From: an uncultured Algibacter sp.
GTDB taxonomy: Bacteria; Bacteroidota; Bacteroidia; Flavobacteriales; Flavobacteriaceae
DNA length: 64,000 nt
Direction of reading: 5' to 3'
Assembly: GCF_947487575.1 (NCBI RefSeq)
Contig: NZ_CANKXG010000006.1
Location: 124,001 to 188,000, forward strand
The translations under genes and the position numbers were made by a program. A model generated the notes under the pieces. It had not been told where the DNA came from. It saw only the letters and a list, made by a program, of their open reading frames with translations, and made no database searches. Position 1 is the first letter of the stretch. Every line of letters starts with the position of its first letter. Below are positions 37,947 to 46,563 of the stretch, one piece after another.

Positions 37947-38789
37947 ATGACCGCAACCATCATCTTAGGAATTGGGCTAGAATATATCGACACGGTGTTT
38001 CAAACCATACAGAACAGTAGTTTTTCGCAATATACCATTGCAGGAATGAAAACGCTTGCTGTTTTGTTTTTTCTAGTCAACATTCTTAAAAAGTACAATG
38101 AAGGGATTGCGGATAAAGATGGTTATTCTTGGGGATTGAGTCCTGGCGAACTAGCAAAGAATTTTGCTGTGGTACTCTTGGTTATATTTTCAACTCAGAT
38201 TTTAGGGTTTTTTGACAGTATTCTTGTTGCAGTTGAAGGACAATATCGAGGTACTGCACCTGCTTTGTTGCCTTTACAGATGCAGGATATTCCTATTGAA
38301 GAAGATGTAAATTTTATCGAAGCAGCGCAAGCTGCTATGGCATTACTTTACGAAGCTTTGATAACACCTCTATACGGATTCAAAATACTTGCTTTCATAG
38401 TGAGTCTATTTTTATGGATTCTAGACTTGTTTATCTACCCGCTTTTTTTAGCAGAACGCTTCTTTCTTTTAGGCATTATGCAGGCATTTTTTCCATTGAT
38501 TATAAGTCTGGCAGTATTTGAAAAATTCCGATCACTTGCCTACACGTTTTTTAAACTTTATGCAGCTGTCTATATGTTAGTGCCAGCATTTTTTCTAGTC
38601 AATGTATTTGTCAACGCCATCTATACTGAAATTAACACCAATTTCTGGACCAACTTGTTTGGTACCGATTTTGGCCAGGGCTTCTTTGCGCCTGTTGTAC
38701 AATTAGGATCGGTAGGCTTTATCGTATTCCTGAAATTCAAGTTATACAAACGCGCTACATCTTTTACGCTTAGATTGTTTACCAGCTAA
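37947..38789 (+). CDS. traJ: conjugal transfer protein TraJ (VirB6-like membrane protein)
   Basis: A 280-residue polytopic protein with about seven membrane helices. Marks include NSSFSQYTIAGMKTLAVLFFLVNILKKYNEG and AERFFLLGIMQAFFPLIISLAVFEKFR, as in the TraJ family. Start is 2 bases after the previous stop. Likely forms the inner-membrane channel part. Confidence 0.88.
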   Translation: MTATIILGIGLEYIDTVFQTIQNSSFSQYTIAGMKTLAVLFFLVNILKKYNEGIADKDGYSWGLSPGELAKNFAVVLLVIFSTQILGFFDSILVAVEGQYRGTAPALLPLQMQDIPIEEDVNFIEAAQAAMALLYEALITPLYGFKILAFIVSLFLWILDLFIYPLFLAERFFLLGIMQAFFPLIISLAVFEKFRSLAYTFFKLYAAVYMLVPAFFLVNVFVNAIYTEINTNFWTNLFGTDFGQGFFAPVVQLGSVGFIVFLKFKLYKRATSFTLRLFTS

Positions 38790-38800
38790 TTCAACTCACA

Positions 38801-39424
38801 ATGAAAACACCTTATAAAAACATTTACAACGTCTTAAAACTGAATCGATTTATCGTTTTAGCAGTAGTGGTTTGTGCTTTGCTATCCAGTAGTTTTTCAG
38901 TTTGGATGGCATTTACCACAAACAAAAATGCGATGAATAGCGCATTTGCCATTAATACAGATGGCAGTATCATTCCGCTGAAGCTCGTTAACCAAAAAGA
39001 AAATTTTAAAGTTGAAGCTTTGGCACATTTAGAATTGTTTCACAATTACTTCTACAACATTGATGCAAGTAACTATGAAAAGAATCTGAAAAAAGCGCTT
39101 TGGCTTGGTAATAGTTCAGTCGACAATCTATATCGCCAGAAAAAAGCTGATGGTGTCTATAATCGATTATTGCAATATTCCTTAGTGCAAAAAGTACTGA
39201 GTATCGATTCTCAGATAACAGAAAATAATGGCTCGTATGGTTTTACTACAACGACCATTTTTGAAATCAATAGAGGTTCTATAGTAGATACTTATGAATT
39301 AGTTTCCACCGGAAACCTAATTATGGTTGACCGAAACTTTCCCAACAATCCACATGGACTTTTAATTACAAATTACTTCGAAAACACTTTAAAAAAACTA
39401 AGCGATGAAAATAGAAAAGAATAA
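38801..39424 (+). CDS. traK: conjugal transfer protein TraK (VirB8-like)
   Basis: A 207-residue bitopic protein: an N-terminal membrane helix (FIVLAVVVCALLSSSFSVWM) then a periplasmic NTF2-like domain (EALAHLELFHNYFYNIDASNYEKNLKKALWLG). Matches TraK of Bacteroidetes ICEs. The end overlaps traM by 20 bases. Confidence 0.88.
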   Translation: MKTPYKNIYNVLKLNRFIVLAVVVCALLSSSFSVWMAFTTNKNAMNSAFAINTDGSIIPLKLVNQKENFKVEALAHLELFHNYFYNIDASNYEKNLKKALWLGNSSVDNLYRQKKADGVYNRLLQYSLVQKVLSIDSQITENNGSYGFTTTTIFEINRGSIVDTYELVSTGNLIMVDRNFPNNPHGLLITNYFENTLKKLSDENRKE

Positions 39425-40334
39425 AATAGTATTTATTGCAGTATTGGCTATTGTTTTCATATTCCTGATTTCCTATTCCGTGATGGTAATGGGCGATGAT
39501 GACAATGAAAATGACAACCTTGAACAGACCTTAATACCAGATTTGGAAGAAAACCAAAAAGAGTACGATTCTAAATTGGACGCTCTTAATGATTTAAAAG
39601 AAGTGCGTGAAAACAATGCACCGAGTATATATGATGAAAAACTAATTGATTCATTAGGCTATTACGATCCAGATCTTCCAGAGCGTGAAAAGAAACGTAT
39701 TGTAGATAGTATTTACAATGCAGGTAAAATTCAATATTCCGAAAAAAGATATCAAAATTTCGGACAAAAGAAAGTTGAGAAGAAGCAAACTGTAGAAATT
39801 GATTCTTCAGAAATACTAAGAGAACTTAAAATCAAAGCCAAAGAATTGAGCCTAGAACATCAATTGTTTTTTGCTACTGCACCCAAACCCAATGAGCTTG
39901 CAATTATTGGTAACACAGATGCTACCATTTATGTGGTTGTTGATGGCGACCAAGTTGTAAAGGCGAATACCAGATTAAGAATGCGACTTACAAAAGCTGC
40001 AACAATAAATGGCAAACTAATGAAAAAGAACACGCCTGTTTTTGGCTTTATCAGTTTTCAACCTAATCGTGCATTAATTGAGATAGAAAACATTAAGCAT
40101 CATCCCACAAAGCTTAAAGCTTTCGATTTACAGGATGGTAGTGAAGGCATTTATGTAGAAAACAACTTTAGAGCTGAAGCGACCAGTGAAGTTCTGGACG
40201 ATGTTATAGGCGATATCAATATCCCGACTGTTCCGCAAGTTGGTGGCATTACAAAAGTATTAAGACGTAGTAACCGAAACGTAAAGGTTACTGTACTGAA
40301 CAATTATAAACTTATTTTAAAACCTAAATTATGA
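39405..40334 (+). CDS. traM: conjugal transfer protein TraM (VirB10-like)
   Basis: A 309-residue protein with one membrane helix (VFIAVLAIVFIFLISYSVMV), an acidic linker, and a C-terminal periplasmic beta domain (VVVDGDQVVKANTRLRMRL, NTPVFGFISFQPNRALI) as in TraM/VirB10 proteins that span the envelope. Its end overlaps traN by 4 bases. Confidence 0.88.
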   Translation: MKIEKNKIVFIAVLAIVFIFLISYSVMVMGDDDNENDNLEQTLIPDLEENQKEYDSKLDALNDLKEVRENNAPSIYDEKLIDSLGYYDPDLPEREKKRIVDSIYNAGKIQYSEKRYQNFGQKKVEKKQTVEIDSSEILRELKIKAKELSLEHQLFFATAPKPNELAIIGNTDATIYVVVDGDQVVKANTRLRMRLTKAATINGKLMKKNTPVFGFISFQPNRALIEIENIKHHPTKLKAFDLQDGSEGIYVENNFRAEATSEVLDDVIGDINIPTVPQVGGITKVLRRSNRNVKVTVLNNYKLILKPKL

Positions 40335-41161
40335 GACCGATACTATTTATATTATCCGTATTGTTTGCCACTTTAGTGGAAGCACAAACAACAGAAATCC
40401 TTGATACTATTTATGCAAACGACAGCAAAAATGTCGCACTCTTTTTTCCAGAGCCTATACGACAAGGCATTACTGGCTCAGAAAATTTTGTATTCACTTA
40501 CAATCGTGAAAAAGAGCAATATTTCGGCTTACTGCAAGCCCAACCAGGAAAAGAAAGTAATCTGCTGGTAATCAATAGAAATGGCTCAATTTTTTCGTAT
40601 ATTGTAAGGTATAAAGCGCAGCTTTCAAAACTCAATTATTTTGTCCCATTATCTAACAGTATTGGGAATGAAAAGCCAAAATTGGCAGACTCTATTCAGA
40701 CTGAAACTTCTGAAAAAAGTATTGATAATGATACGTATTATTATCAAAAATTCTGCTCTTATCTTCTTGATAGAAGACAATATCTAGGAAGACACACAAG
40801 ACGAAATAACGGTGTTATAATGAGGCTTGAAAATATTGTTTTTGATAAAGAAGAGCTCTACTTCGTTATTCAAATTAGGAATAATTCTACTTTGGATTAC
40901 GATTTAAATTTCTTGAACCTTTCTATCGAGACTCGACAAAAAGGAAAAAAGAAATCTTTACAACGTTTGTACATAGAGCCTATTTTTAAACATCATCTGC
41001 CTTCGAAAATTGTGGTAAATGAAACGGTAAGACTTATATATGTTATGCCCAAATTTTCATTATCTAATGACAGAAGGGTAATTTTAGAATTAAACGAGAA
41101 AGATGGCGAACGAAATATAGAAATGAAAGTATCACATAAATATATCAATAACCCAAATTAA
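40331..41161 (+). CDS. traN: conjugal transfer protein TraN (VirB9-like, DUF4138)
   Basis: A 276-residue secreted protein (signal FILSVLFATLVEAQ). Features: NDSKNVALFFPEPIRQGITGSENFVFTY near the start and a C-terminal beta-rich domain (RLENIVFDKEELYFVIQIRNNS). This is the DUF4138/TraN family, an outer-membrane-associated component of the apparatus. Confidence 0.88.
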   Translation: MRPILFILSVLFATLVEAQTTEILDTIYANDSKNVALFFPEPIRQGITGSENFVFTYNREKEQYFGLLQAQPGKESNLLVINRNGSIFSYIVRYKAQLSKLNYFVPLSNSIGNEKPKLADSIQTETSEKSIDNDTYYYQKFCSYLLDRRQYLGRHTRRNNGVIMRLENIVFDKEELYFVIQIRNNSTLDYDLNFLNLSIETRQKGKKKSLQRLYIEPIFKHHLPSKIVVNETVRLIYVMPKFSLSNDRRVILELNEKDGERNIEMKVSHKYINNPN

Positions 41162-41168
41162 TAATATT

Positions 41169-41531
41169 ATGAAAACATTAATCACTTCCGTTCTCGCATT
41201 ACTAATTTTCTCTTGTGCAGAAAAACAAAATCTGACTCATACCGAAACAGCTAAAATCGTTGTGGAAAGTTTCTATAAAAAGGACAATTCTACATTAAAA
41301 AAGCACACCACTTCTGACGGTTATACTGGCTTAATTATGATTCAAGACATGATACCAGATGAAGATAAAGATGCCAATGTAGAAATATTAGATGAAGCAT
41401 TAGAAGGCGATTTGGCTTGGGTAAAATACAATTCATCCTATGATAAAAGTCCTGGTGTTTTTAAACTGGTCAAAGAGAATGGACAATGGAAAGTAACTAG
41501 CAAGAAGCCACGGGAACGAGGTCCATTTTAA
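41169..41531 (+). CDS. small NTF2-like lipoprotein at end of tra operon
   Basis: A 120-residue lipoprotein (lipobox LLIFSC). The mature part has the DUF4878/NTF2-like pattern: TAKIVVESFYKKDNSTLKKHT and VKYNSSYDKSPGVFKLVKENGQWKV. Seven bases after traN. In other Bacteroidetes ICEs this position holds TraO-Q; this protein may be entry-exclusion- or stabilisation-like, but that is not shown by the sequence. Confidence 0.7.
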   Translation: MKTLITSVLALLIFSCAEKQNLTHTETAKIVVESFYKKDNSTLKKHTTSDGYTGLIMIQDMIPDEDKDANVEILDEALEGDLAWVKYNSSYDKSPGVFKLVKENGQWKVTSKKPRERGPF

Positions 41532-41599
41532 ATAGTTTCAAGTTATTACCACATGAGAGAAACCAGAAAATTTTAAGTTATCCTTTTGTAGTGACTTAA

Positions 41600-42064
41600 T
41601 TAATCATCGGATGATAATAGTCCAAAAATCGATAACAACGCTGCACCACCTAAAATCCAAGCTAAAGCATTTGGGTTTTTATCTATCTCTTTTTTTAATT
41701 TTGTTATATTTTGGTCTAACTGGTTAATTGCTTTTTGAGGATAGTTTCTATCAAAAATTATATATGGACTTTTGAAATTTGGATCTATCTGAACAGTATT
41801 CTCAATCATTAATATGGATGGAACATTAGATACATTTGCCAATTGCCATTCTTTTAAAACCCTGTCTCTTTCCTGACCTTGACCTGTGATTATTCCAATA
41901 AATAAATTTGACTTATTGATATTAACTTTAGTTAATGAACTCATTTCTAAATGAAAATCATTGCTCTGCGTAATTGTAACACCTTTTTTGTAAAGTTCAC
42001 TCGAAAGCAAAGTTAAAAGGTACTGGTCTGTATCATTAATTGAATATGATATAAATGTTCTCAT
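41600..42064 (-). CDS. TIR-like protein with C-terminal membrane helix
   Basis: A 154-residue protein. The N-terminal 110 residues look TIR-like: MRTFISYSINDTDQYLLTLLSSELYKKGVTI, SNLFIGIITGQGQERDRVLKEWQLA, VPSILMIENT. A classical catalytic Glu for NADase activity is not certain; E in LKEWQLA is the best candidate. The end (NALAWILGGAALLSIFGLLS) is one membrane helix with no room for a lumenal domain. It overlaps the nuclease gene by 4 bases (ATGA), so the two act together. A membrane-tailed TIR protein plus Mrr-like nuclease is a combination I do not recognise. Confidence 0.7.
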   Translation of the reverse strand: MRTFISYSINDTDQYLLTLLSSELYKKGVTITQSNDFHLEMSSLTKVNINKSNLFIGIITGQGQERDRVLKEWQLANVSNVPSILMIENTVQIDPNFKSPYIIFDRNYPQKAINQLDQNITKLKKEIDKNPNALAWILGGAALLSIFGLLSSDD

Positions 42065-42567
42065 TTTACTTTATTTTTAAAGGTTTGTATGTACTCATAG
42101 TATTCTGGAAAAAAAAGCTTTTGAATTTTTTCCTGTAAAATCAGTTTACTTAAAAACTGACTTCCATTCCAACATTCGTAATGGTATTTATCTTTACATT
42201 GATTATTTAGCCTTTCAAATAATTCCGTAACTCCTGAAGTTGCAGTCTTTTTGCAGACAAGTAAATAACCCTGTGCATTATATGAGTGAATTAAAGTGGG
42301 TATATTAATAGATTTGAGATGTGAAGGCGATACAGAATCTTCTCTAAATTTACATTGTATTACCCATCTCCTCTTAAAAACTTTTATATCATCCGAGAGA
42401 TCAAACTCAATTAATATGTCTCTCCCACCATCAGTTCCTTCTCCAGTTTCATGAACAAGAACATTAGTAATACTGTTATCTGGTATTTCTTTAAGTTCGC
42501 GGAAATATGAGGCTGTTAATTGTTCAAATACTTTATCATCCTCTATTTCATCAAAAGTTAATCTCAT
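42061..42567 (-). CDS. Mrr-like restriction endonuclease-fold protein
   Basis: A 168-residue protein with the PD-(D/E)XK pattern of Mrr-type nucleases: GEGTDGGRDILIEF (Asp), then RRWVIQCKFRED (Gln-x-Lys). Leading helices (FEQLTASYFRELKE) and YLLVCKKTATSGVTELFERL also fit. It probably cuts DNA, perhaps modified or foreign. Start overlaps no upstream gene; 82 bases separate it from the GGLI peptide gene upstream on the same strand. Confidence 0.75.
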   Translation of the reverse strand: MRLTFDEIEDDKVFEQLTASYFRELKEIPDNSITNVLVHETGEGTDGGRDILIEFDLSDDIKVFKRRWVIQCKFREDSVSPSHLKSINIPTLIHSYNAQGYLLVCKKTATSGVTELFERLNNQCKDKYHYECWNGSQFLSKLILQEKIQKLFFPEYYEYIQTFKNKVK

Positions 42568-42649
42568 TTATGGCTTTTTTATTAATGCTTTATTTTAGCA
42601 ATTAGTTTAAATACGTCATTTTACCTTTTAATAAATTTAGAATTACCAT

Positions 42650-42745
42650 TTATTTACCACCTATTAGACCACCTATTAGACCACCTATTAGACCACCTAT
42701 TAGACCACCTAAACTTAAATCAACTTCTTGAATCGTAAAAGCCAT
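42650..42745 (-). CDS. 31-residue peptide with GGLI repeats (small membrane-active or glycine-zipper peptide candidate)
   Basis: An ORF shorter than usual gene-calling limits: ATG at 42745, TAA at 42650-42652. It starts MAFTIQEVDLSL and continues with four GGLI repeats and ends GGK. The repeats are built by a 12-bp tandem DNA repeat. A glycine zipper of this kind (small residue every four) would form a tight transmembrane helix and could oligomerise in membrane. Located between the AlbA_2-type gene and the Mrr-like gene on the same strand. Whether it is made is unknown; a leader or antisense role is also possible. Confidence 0.5.
   Translation of the reverse strand: MAFTIQEVDLSLGGLIGGLIGGLIGGLIGGK
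42657..42711. repeat. 12-bp tandem repeat (4.6 copies)
   Basis: CCACCTATTAGA occurs four times exactly followed by the first seven bases of a fifth copy. Being 12 bp long, copy changes would add or remove GGLI units without shifting frame. Confidence 0.9.
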
Positions 42746-42825
42746 TTTTAAAAAGTTTTCAGAAAATTAAATTTCTTTTTAATAAGTTTTTTTACCTCAT
42801 TACTATTTATTAATTCGCTAACAGT

Positions 42826-44334
42826 TTAAATAGATTTCAATTTCTCTAATAACTCTTTATTAATAACATACTTTCTAGTCTTGTTTGCTCCTATGAAGTC
42901 TATAAGTTTATGTTCATTCATTAAAGTCATATCTCTTTGCATAGTTGCTCTACCAACATCAAAAGTATCTTGAAGACTTCTTAAACTTAGGCTTTCCTCT
43001 ATATAAAGTAAAACAAGTTCTTGTTTAAGTCTACTTTTTACCGCATCATTTGTTGCATCACTTATTGCATCATTTATCGCATCACTTATTGCAGTATTTA
43101 CTGCATCACTTATTGCATCATTTGTCGCATCAATGTTTTTATTTTTTAAATCAGAATGTCTTTTAGCTACAGAAGCTAGAGGTCCATTAAAAGTTAAAAT
43201 AACTTCTCCTTTACTTTGTTTCCAAGTTGGGGATTTAAGTCCTGCAATTTTACATTCTTCATTTATCTTAACTGTTCCTCTTCCTAGTTTATCAATTAAA
43301 CCTCTGAGAAAAACAATATGAGCGATATCTGGATTAACAGGAAAAGAGCGATGATTCTTTTTTAAATCTCGTATAGCAATTTCTTCAGGTAATTTACCAC
43401 TATTAGCTATAACAAGTTTATCAGGATATATGCTTATGGTTAATTGACTATTATAACTACTGTAGTCTCTATGCATTAAAGCATTAATAATTCCTTCCTG
43501 TAATGCTTTTACTGGATATCTAAAGTCTATTCGTTTCCAATTTTTATCATCAAAATGACTCTTTGTTCCTAAATTGTAAATATAACTTTCAAGCTTATCT
43601 CTTAAAACAAATAGATTTCCTTCTAAAGCTTCATCACGAATTAGACTATTATCAGTTTTGCTATTAGCATATTCCGTTATTCTAACTCTAGATTGTGGAA
43701 GAAACTTAGATGTATTTTTTGAGAATAAAATTACACAAGCATTAGTATACGCACCATTAGTCATTAAACCATAATGGTTTAAAAATTCTTGTAAATCATT
43801 ACCTTGATAACTGCTTCTATAATTTTCTTTAGATTCTATTAATGTATTCTTAATAAGCTTATGGTCTAAATCATCCCAAGCAAATCCTAAAAAAACTTGT
43901 CGCTCCCAATGTTGTTCATCAACTTCTCTTTGATGTATTAATCTTGATATTTCTTTTGAAGTAGCTTTAACCGTATTAGAACCTCTACGATAGTAGATAT
44001 TACCATCATAAATATAAGGCTGCTTGCTTCCTTCGGAAACTTTAAGAATAATAATGGCTTTATCATTAATGTGTTCAATCGATAAATCTATGGGTGTGTC
44101 CGGAACTATTTCTTCAATTAGGTGTTTTCTTAAATCCTCACTAACTTGTTCAACATTATCTATTCCTTTTATTTCTCCTTTATCTGAAATACCTATTAAA
44201 ACTCGTCCACCTTCAGAATTTAAGAGCGCGCTTACAGAATTACCAATCGGTTTTTTATTAGCATTTATCTTAAATTCTATGGCGTTAGTCTCGCCTTCTT
44301 TAAGAATGTCCTTTATTTCTTTATTTCTTGTCAT
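42826..44334 (-). CDS. AlbA_2/Schlafen-type ATP-binding protein with DA[TIV][NS] repeat and winged helix
   Basis: A 502-residue protein. Residues about 15-130 are an AlbA_2 domain (ETNAIEFKINANKKPIGNSVSALLNSEGGRVLIGISDKGEIKG, SKQPYIYDGNIYYRRGSNT). About 275-390 is an ATP-binding HATPase_c_4 domain (FRYPVKALQEGIINALMHRDYS, LVIANSGKLPE, FLRGLIDKLGRGT). Then a low-complexity stretch (DATNDAISDAV and so on) of 7.75 four-residue units, and a C-terminal wHTH (LRSLQDTFDVGRATMQRDMTLMNEHKLI). Members bind nucleic acids; several act as regulators or in defence. It overlaps the DUF4062 gene's stop by 14 bases. Confidence 0.85.
   Translation of the reverse strand: MTRNKEIKDILKEGETNAIEFKINANKKPIGNSVSALLNSEGGRVLIGISDKGEIKGIDNVEQVSEDLRKHLIEEIVPDTPIDLSIEHINDKAIIILKVSEGSKQPYIYDGNIYYRRGSNTVKATSKEISRLIHQREVDEQHWERQVFLGFAWDDLDHKLIKNTLIESKENYRSSYQGNDLQEFLNHYGLMTNGAYTNACVILFSKNTSKFLPQSRVRITEYANSKTDNSLIRDEALEGNLFVLRDKLESYIYNLGTKSHFDDKNWKRIDFRYPVKALQEGIINALMHRDYSSYNSQLTISIYPDKLVIANSGKLPEEIAIRDLKKNHRSFPVNPDIAHIVFLRGLIDKLGRGTVKINEECKIAGLKSPTWKQSKGEVILTFNGPLASVAKRHSDLKNKNIDATNDAISDAVNTAISDAINDAISDATNDAVKSRLKQELVLLYIEESLSLRSLQDTFDVGRATMQRDMTLMNEHKLIDFIGANKTRKYVINKELLEKLKSI
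43039..43131. repeat. 12-bp degenerate tandem repeat inside the AlbA_2-type gene
   Basis: Seven and three quarter copies of a 12-bp unit encoding DA[TIV][NS] (one copy starts TA). It lies between the ATPase-like domain and the wHTH. Confidence 0.85.
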
Positions 44335-44896
44335 CCTTTAAAGCATTTAAATCGTTAGTAAGTCTGGTTTTGTTCTCAAATTGACTTGCAACAAACGGTG
44401 CGCCATCCTTTGCAAACTTATAAAACTCATGCGCCCACAATCGTTTTTCCATTGGCTCTCCGTCTCCAATAGCCTCATTATACATATCAATAACCCTTAA
44501 ATCGTCCATTAATGGTGTCTTCTTTAACAATTTAAAGTCATTTCTTTTACCATCTTCATCATACATAAATTGCTTTAATAAAGTACGAGCAAATGTAACA
44601 GAACTGTGAGCCAAAAAACCTCTAGGCTTATCCAATTCTATTGCTCTCTGAAATTCTAAATGTGTTATTCCAGACCCATAATGCGGTAAAATTATTCCAA
44701 AGAAAAAATCACATTCTTCAACTGCTTTTAAACAAGATTCGGTTGGCGATTTTCCAGGAATGTTGTAAACAGTTCCCATATGAGAACAAATAACATCATA
44801 TCCATAACCTTTTAATATCCCGAAAATTTGTTCAATTTCAGTTTTGAAGTGGTATACCGTTGAAGACAACATTATCTTTAAAGGTTTTTCTGCCAT
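44321..44896 (-). CDS. DUF4062 domain protein
   Basis: About 191 residues. The DUF4062 core is seen: LKIMLSSTVYHFKTEIEQIFGILKGYGYDVI, SCLKAVEECDFFFGIILPHYGSGITHLEFQRAIEL. This is a TIR/SLOG-like Rossmann fold often found with NTPases in conflict systems. ATG 44896 is preferred to the TTG at 44920. It starts a minus-strand unit: DUF4062, AlbA_2-type, GGLI peptide, Mrr-like, TIR-like. Confidence 0.8.
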   Translation of the reverse strand: MAEKPLKIMLSSTVYHFKTEIEQIFGILKGYGYDVICSHMGTVYNIPGKSPTESCLKAVEECDFFFGIILPHYGSGITHLEFQRAIELDKPRGFLAHSSVTFARTLLKQFMYDEDGKRNDFKLLKKTPLMDDLRVIDMYNEAIGDGEPMEKRLWAHEFYKFAKDGAPFVASQFENKTRLTNDLNALKDDKK

Positions 44897-44969
44897 ATAT
44901 TTAATTTCTTTTTTCTTCAAATAAAACTTTAAAGATAATAAATGTATTTTTTAGATAAAGGTAACAGGT

Positions 44970-46562
44970 CTATTTAAATATCGACCTAGCCTCTTCATAA
45001 ACCCTATCAAAATTAGCTTGTAAGTCAGCTTCAGAATAGTCTTGTTGTTTTGTTGGTAATCGCTTTTCAATTTTTTGAAGTTTAAATTGTACTTTCCTGT
45101 CCTTTCCATCAGCGAACGTAATAAATTCGCCTTCTTTCAGTCTGAAAAACACATCAGCTCTAATTTTAGCTACTTCACGCTCTCCTGTTGTAATTCTAGT
45201 ATCAAAATTAAGATTATGACCTCTGTTTACGCTTGTAGTTTCTTTCTTTACAATTTCAAAAAAGCGTTCGTAATATTTCGCTGTGTCTGGATCGTTTACC
45301 TTTCCGAAGAATTGATAGGATAAATTACTTAAAATCGCTTTACTTGCCTTATCGCCATACATCATATCGTTTTGAATTTTATCTTGCATCACGTAAATCG
45401 TAGCAATATCATAACTACGTAATGTGGCAGGAATTCTATGCATATTCAACAATCTAATCGTTGGTGCTTCTTCCATCAATAAAAACGAAGCATTAGAATT
45501 TCTCACACTCATTTGCTTTGTAATCGTGTGAATAATAGTTGCTATAATTGGCGAATAGGCAGTCTCGTATTTCGGATTATTGACTACTGAAATTACTAAA
45601 GGTTGTTCCTGACTATTTATATCTAATGGAACATCATCTGCGGATAAGGTCATAAAAATACGTTGGGTACTTATTTTTTTGAGCGCATTGGCCAAAGTGC
45701 TTTTTACACCAGCCGTTTGTCTGTCCGAATCCTTACCACTAATAAAAGCATCAGCCATCGCTCTCGATGTTGTATTCTTACTCAAAAATGCAATTAGACT
45801 TGAAGTATTGAGATATTGGTAAACAGCTATTAAGTGTGGCAATGTACAATATTGCGGATGTGAGGTTCTTAACTTCCAAATCAATCCTCCAATTAAGCCT
45901 TCTGCTGCATCATTGAAAAATTTTGTTGTTCCTATACTTCCGGACTCTCTTTGTTCTAATAAGTTTTCTATAAGTACTCTTGCAACCTCATTTACGCTTT
46001 CTTCATTGGTCATATATCTTGGTGCAATTGGATTCACTCGATCATGAATATTATCGAATGAAATCACTTTGAAATCAATCTCGTTTTTTTCAAATAAGGG
46101 AAATGCCATTTCTGTGATTTCAAAATTCTTGTAATCGTGAATCACACCAGAAAATTTATGCTTGCTGAAATGCTGAAGAAAATTAAAAACGACGCTTTCT
46201 GTTTTTCCGCTTCCTGCAGAACCAATAATTGAAGCGCCTCGTTTGATGTTGTTTATTTTGAAATTTCCACGCTTTACTTTAAAATGAACTTGGTGTTTAT
46301 CATTGGAATCCAAAATTTCATTTTCCTTGTGAAGAAATACATATAAAACTGTATTAATCAGTAAAAGCGGACAACCAATATATAGAAGCTGGATAACCCA
46401 ATGCATTAAATAAGGACTTAATTTAAAAAGTAGTCCTAAGCAAATTACAGTTAAAATAAGATTTATAAAAAAAGCATATCGGGTCATTTTGAAAAGACTA
46501 GAGAACACTAAGCTCATTCCAAATAATAACCCAATCGTAAATGTGATTCCTTGTATTTCCAT
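44970..46562 (-). CDS. mobC: type IV coupling protein (VirD4-like, MobC)
   Basis: A 530-residue coupling ATPase: three or so N-terminal membrane helices (8-80), Walker A IIGSAGSGKTESVV, and SFLLMEEAPTIRLLNMHRIPATLRSYDIATIYVMQD in the Walker B region. Links the relaxosome to the secretion channel at the inner membrane. Follows mobB by one base; the trio mobA-mobB-mobC is a single minus-strand unit. Confidence 0.9.
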   Translation of the reverse strand: MEIQGITFTIGLLFGMSLVFSSLFKMTRYAFFINLILTVICLGLLFKLSPYLMHWVIQLLYIGCPLLLINTVLYVFLHKENEILDSNDKHQVHFKVKRGNFKINNIKRGASIIGSAGSGKTESVVFNFLQHFSKHKFSGVIHDYKNFEITEMAFPLFEKNEIDFKVISFDNIHDRVNPIAPRYMTNEESVNEVARVLIENLLEQRESGSIGTTKFFNDAAEGLIGGLIWKLRTSHPQYCTLPHLIAVYQYLNTSSLIAFLSKNTTSRAMADAFISGKDSDRQTAGVKSTLANALKKISTQRIFMTLSADDVPLDINSQEQPLVISVVNNPKYETAYSPIIATIIHTITKQMSVRNSNASFLLMEEAPTIRLLNMHRIPATLRSYDIATIYVMQDKIQNDMMYGDKASKAILSNLSYQFFGKVNDPDTAKYYERFFEIVKKETTSVNRGHNLNFDTRITTGEREVAKIRADVFFRLKEGEFITFADGKDRKVQFKLQKIEKRLPTKQQDYSEADLQANFDRVYEEARSIFK

Positions 46563-46563
46563 T

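Noticed and set aside
42657-42711. Possible CRISPR array from short direct repeats
   Set aside because: The 12-bp units are back to back with no spacers, and no cas genes are nearby; this is a minisatellite.
42061-44896. Classical type II or type I restriction-modification system
   Set aside because: No methyltransferase or specificity gene is present next to the Mrr-like nuclease.
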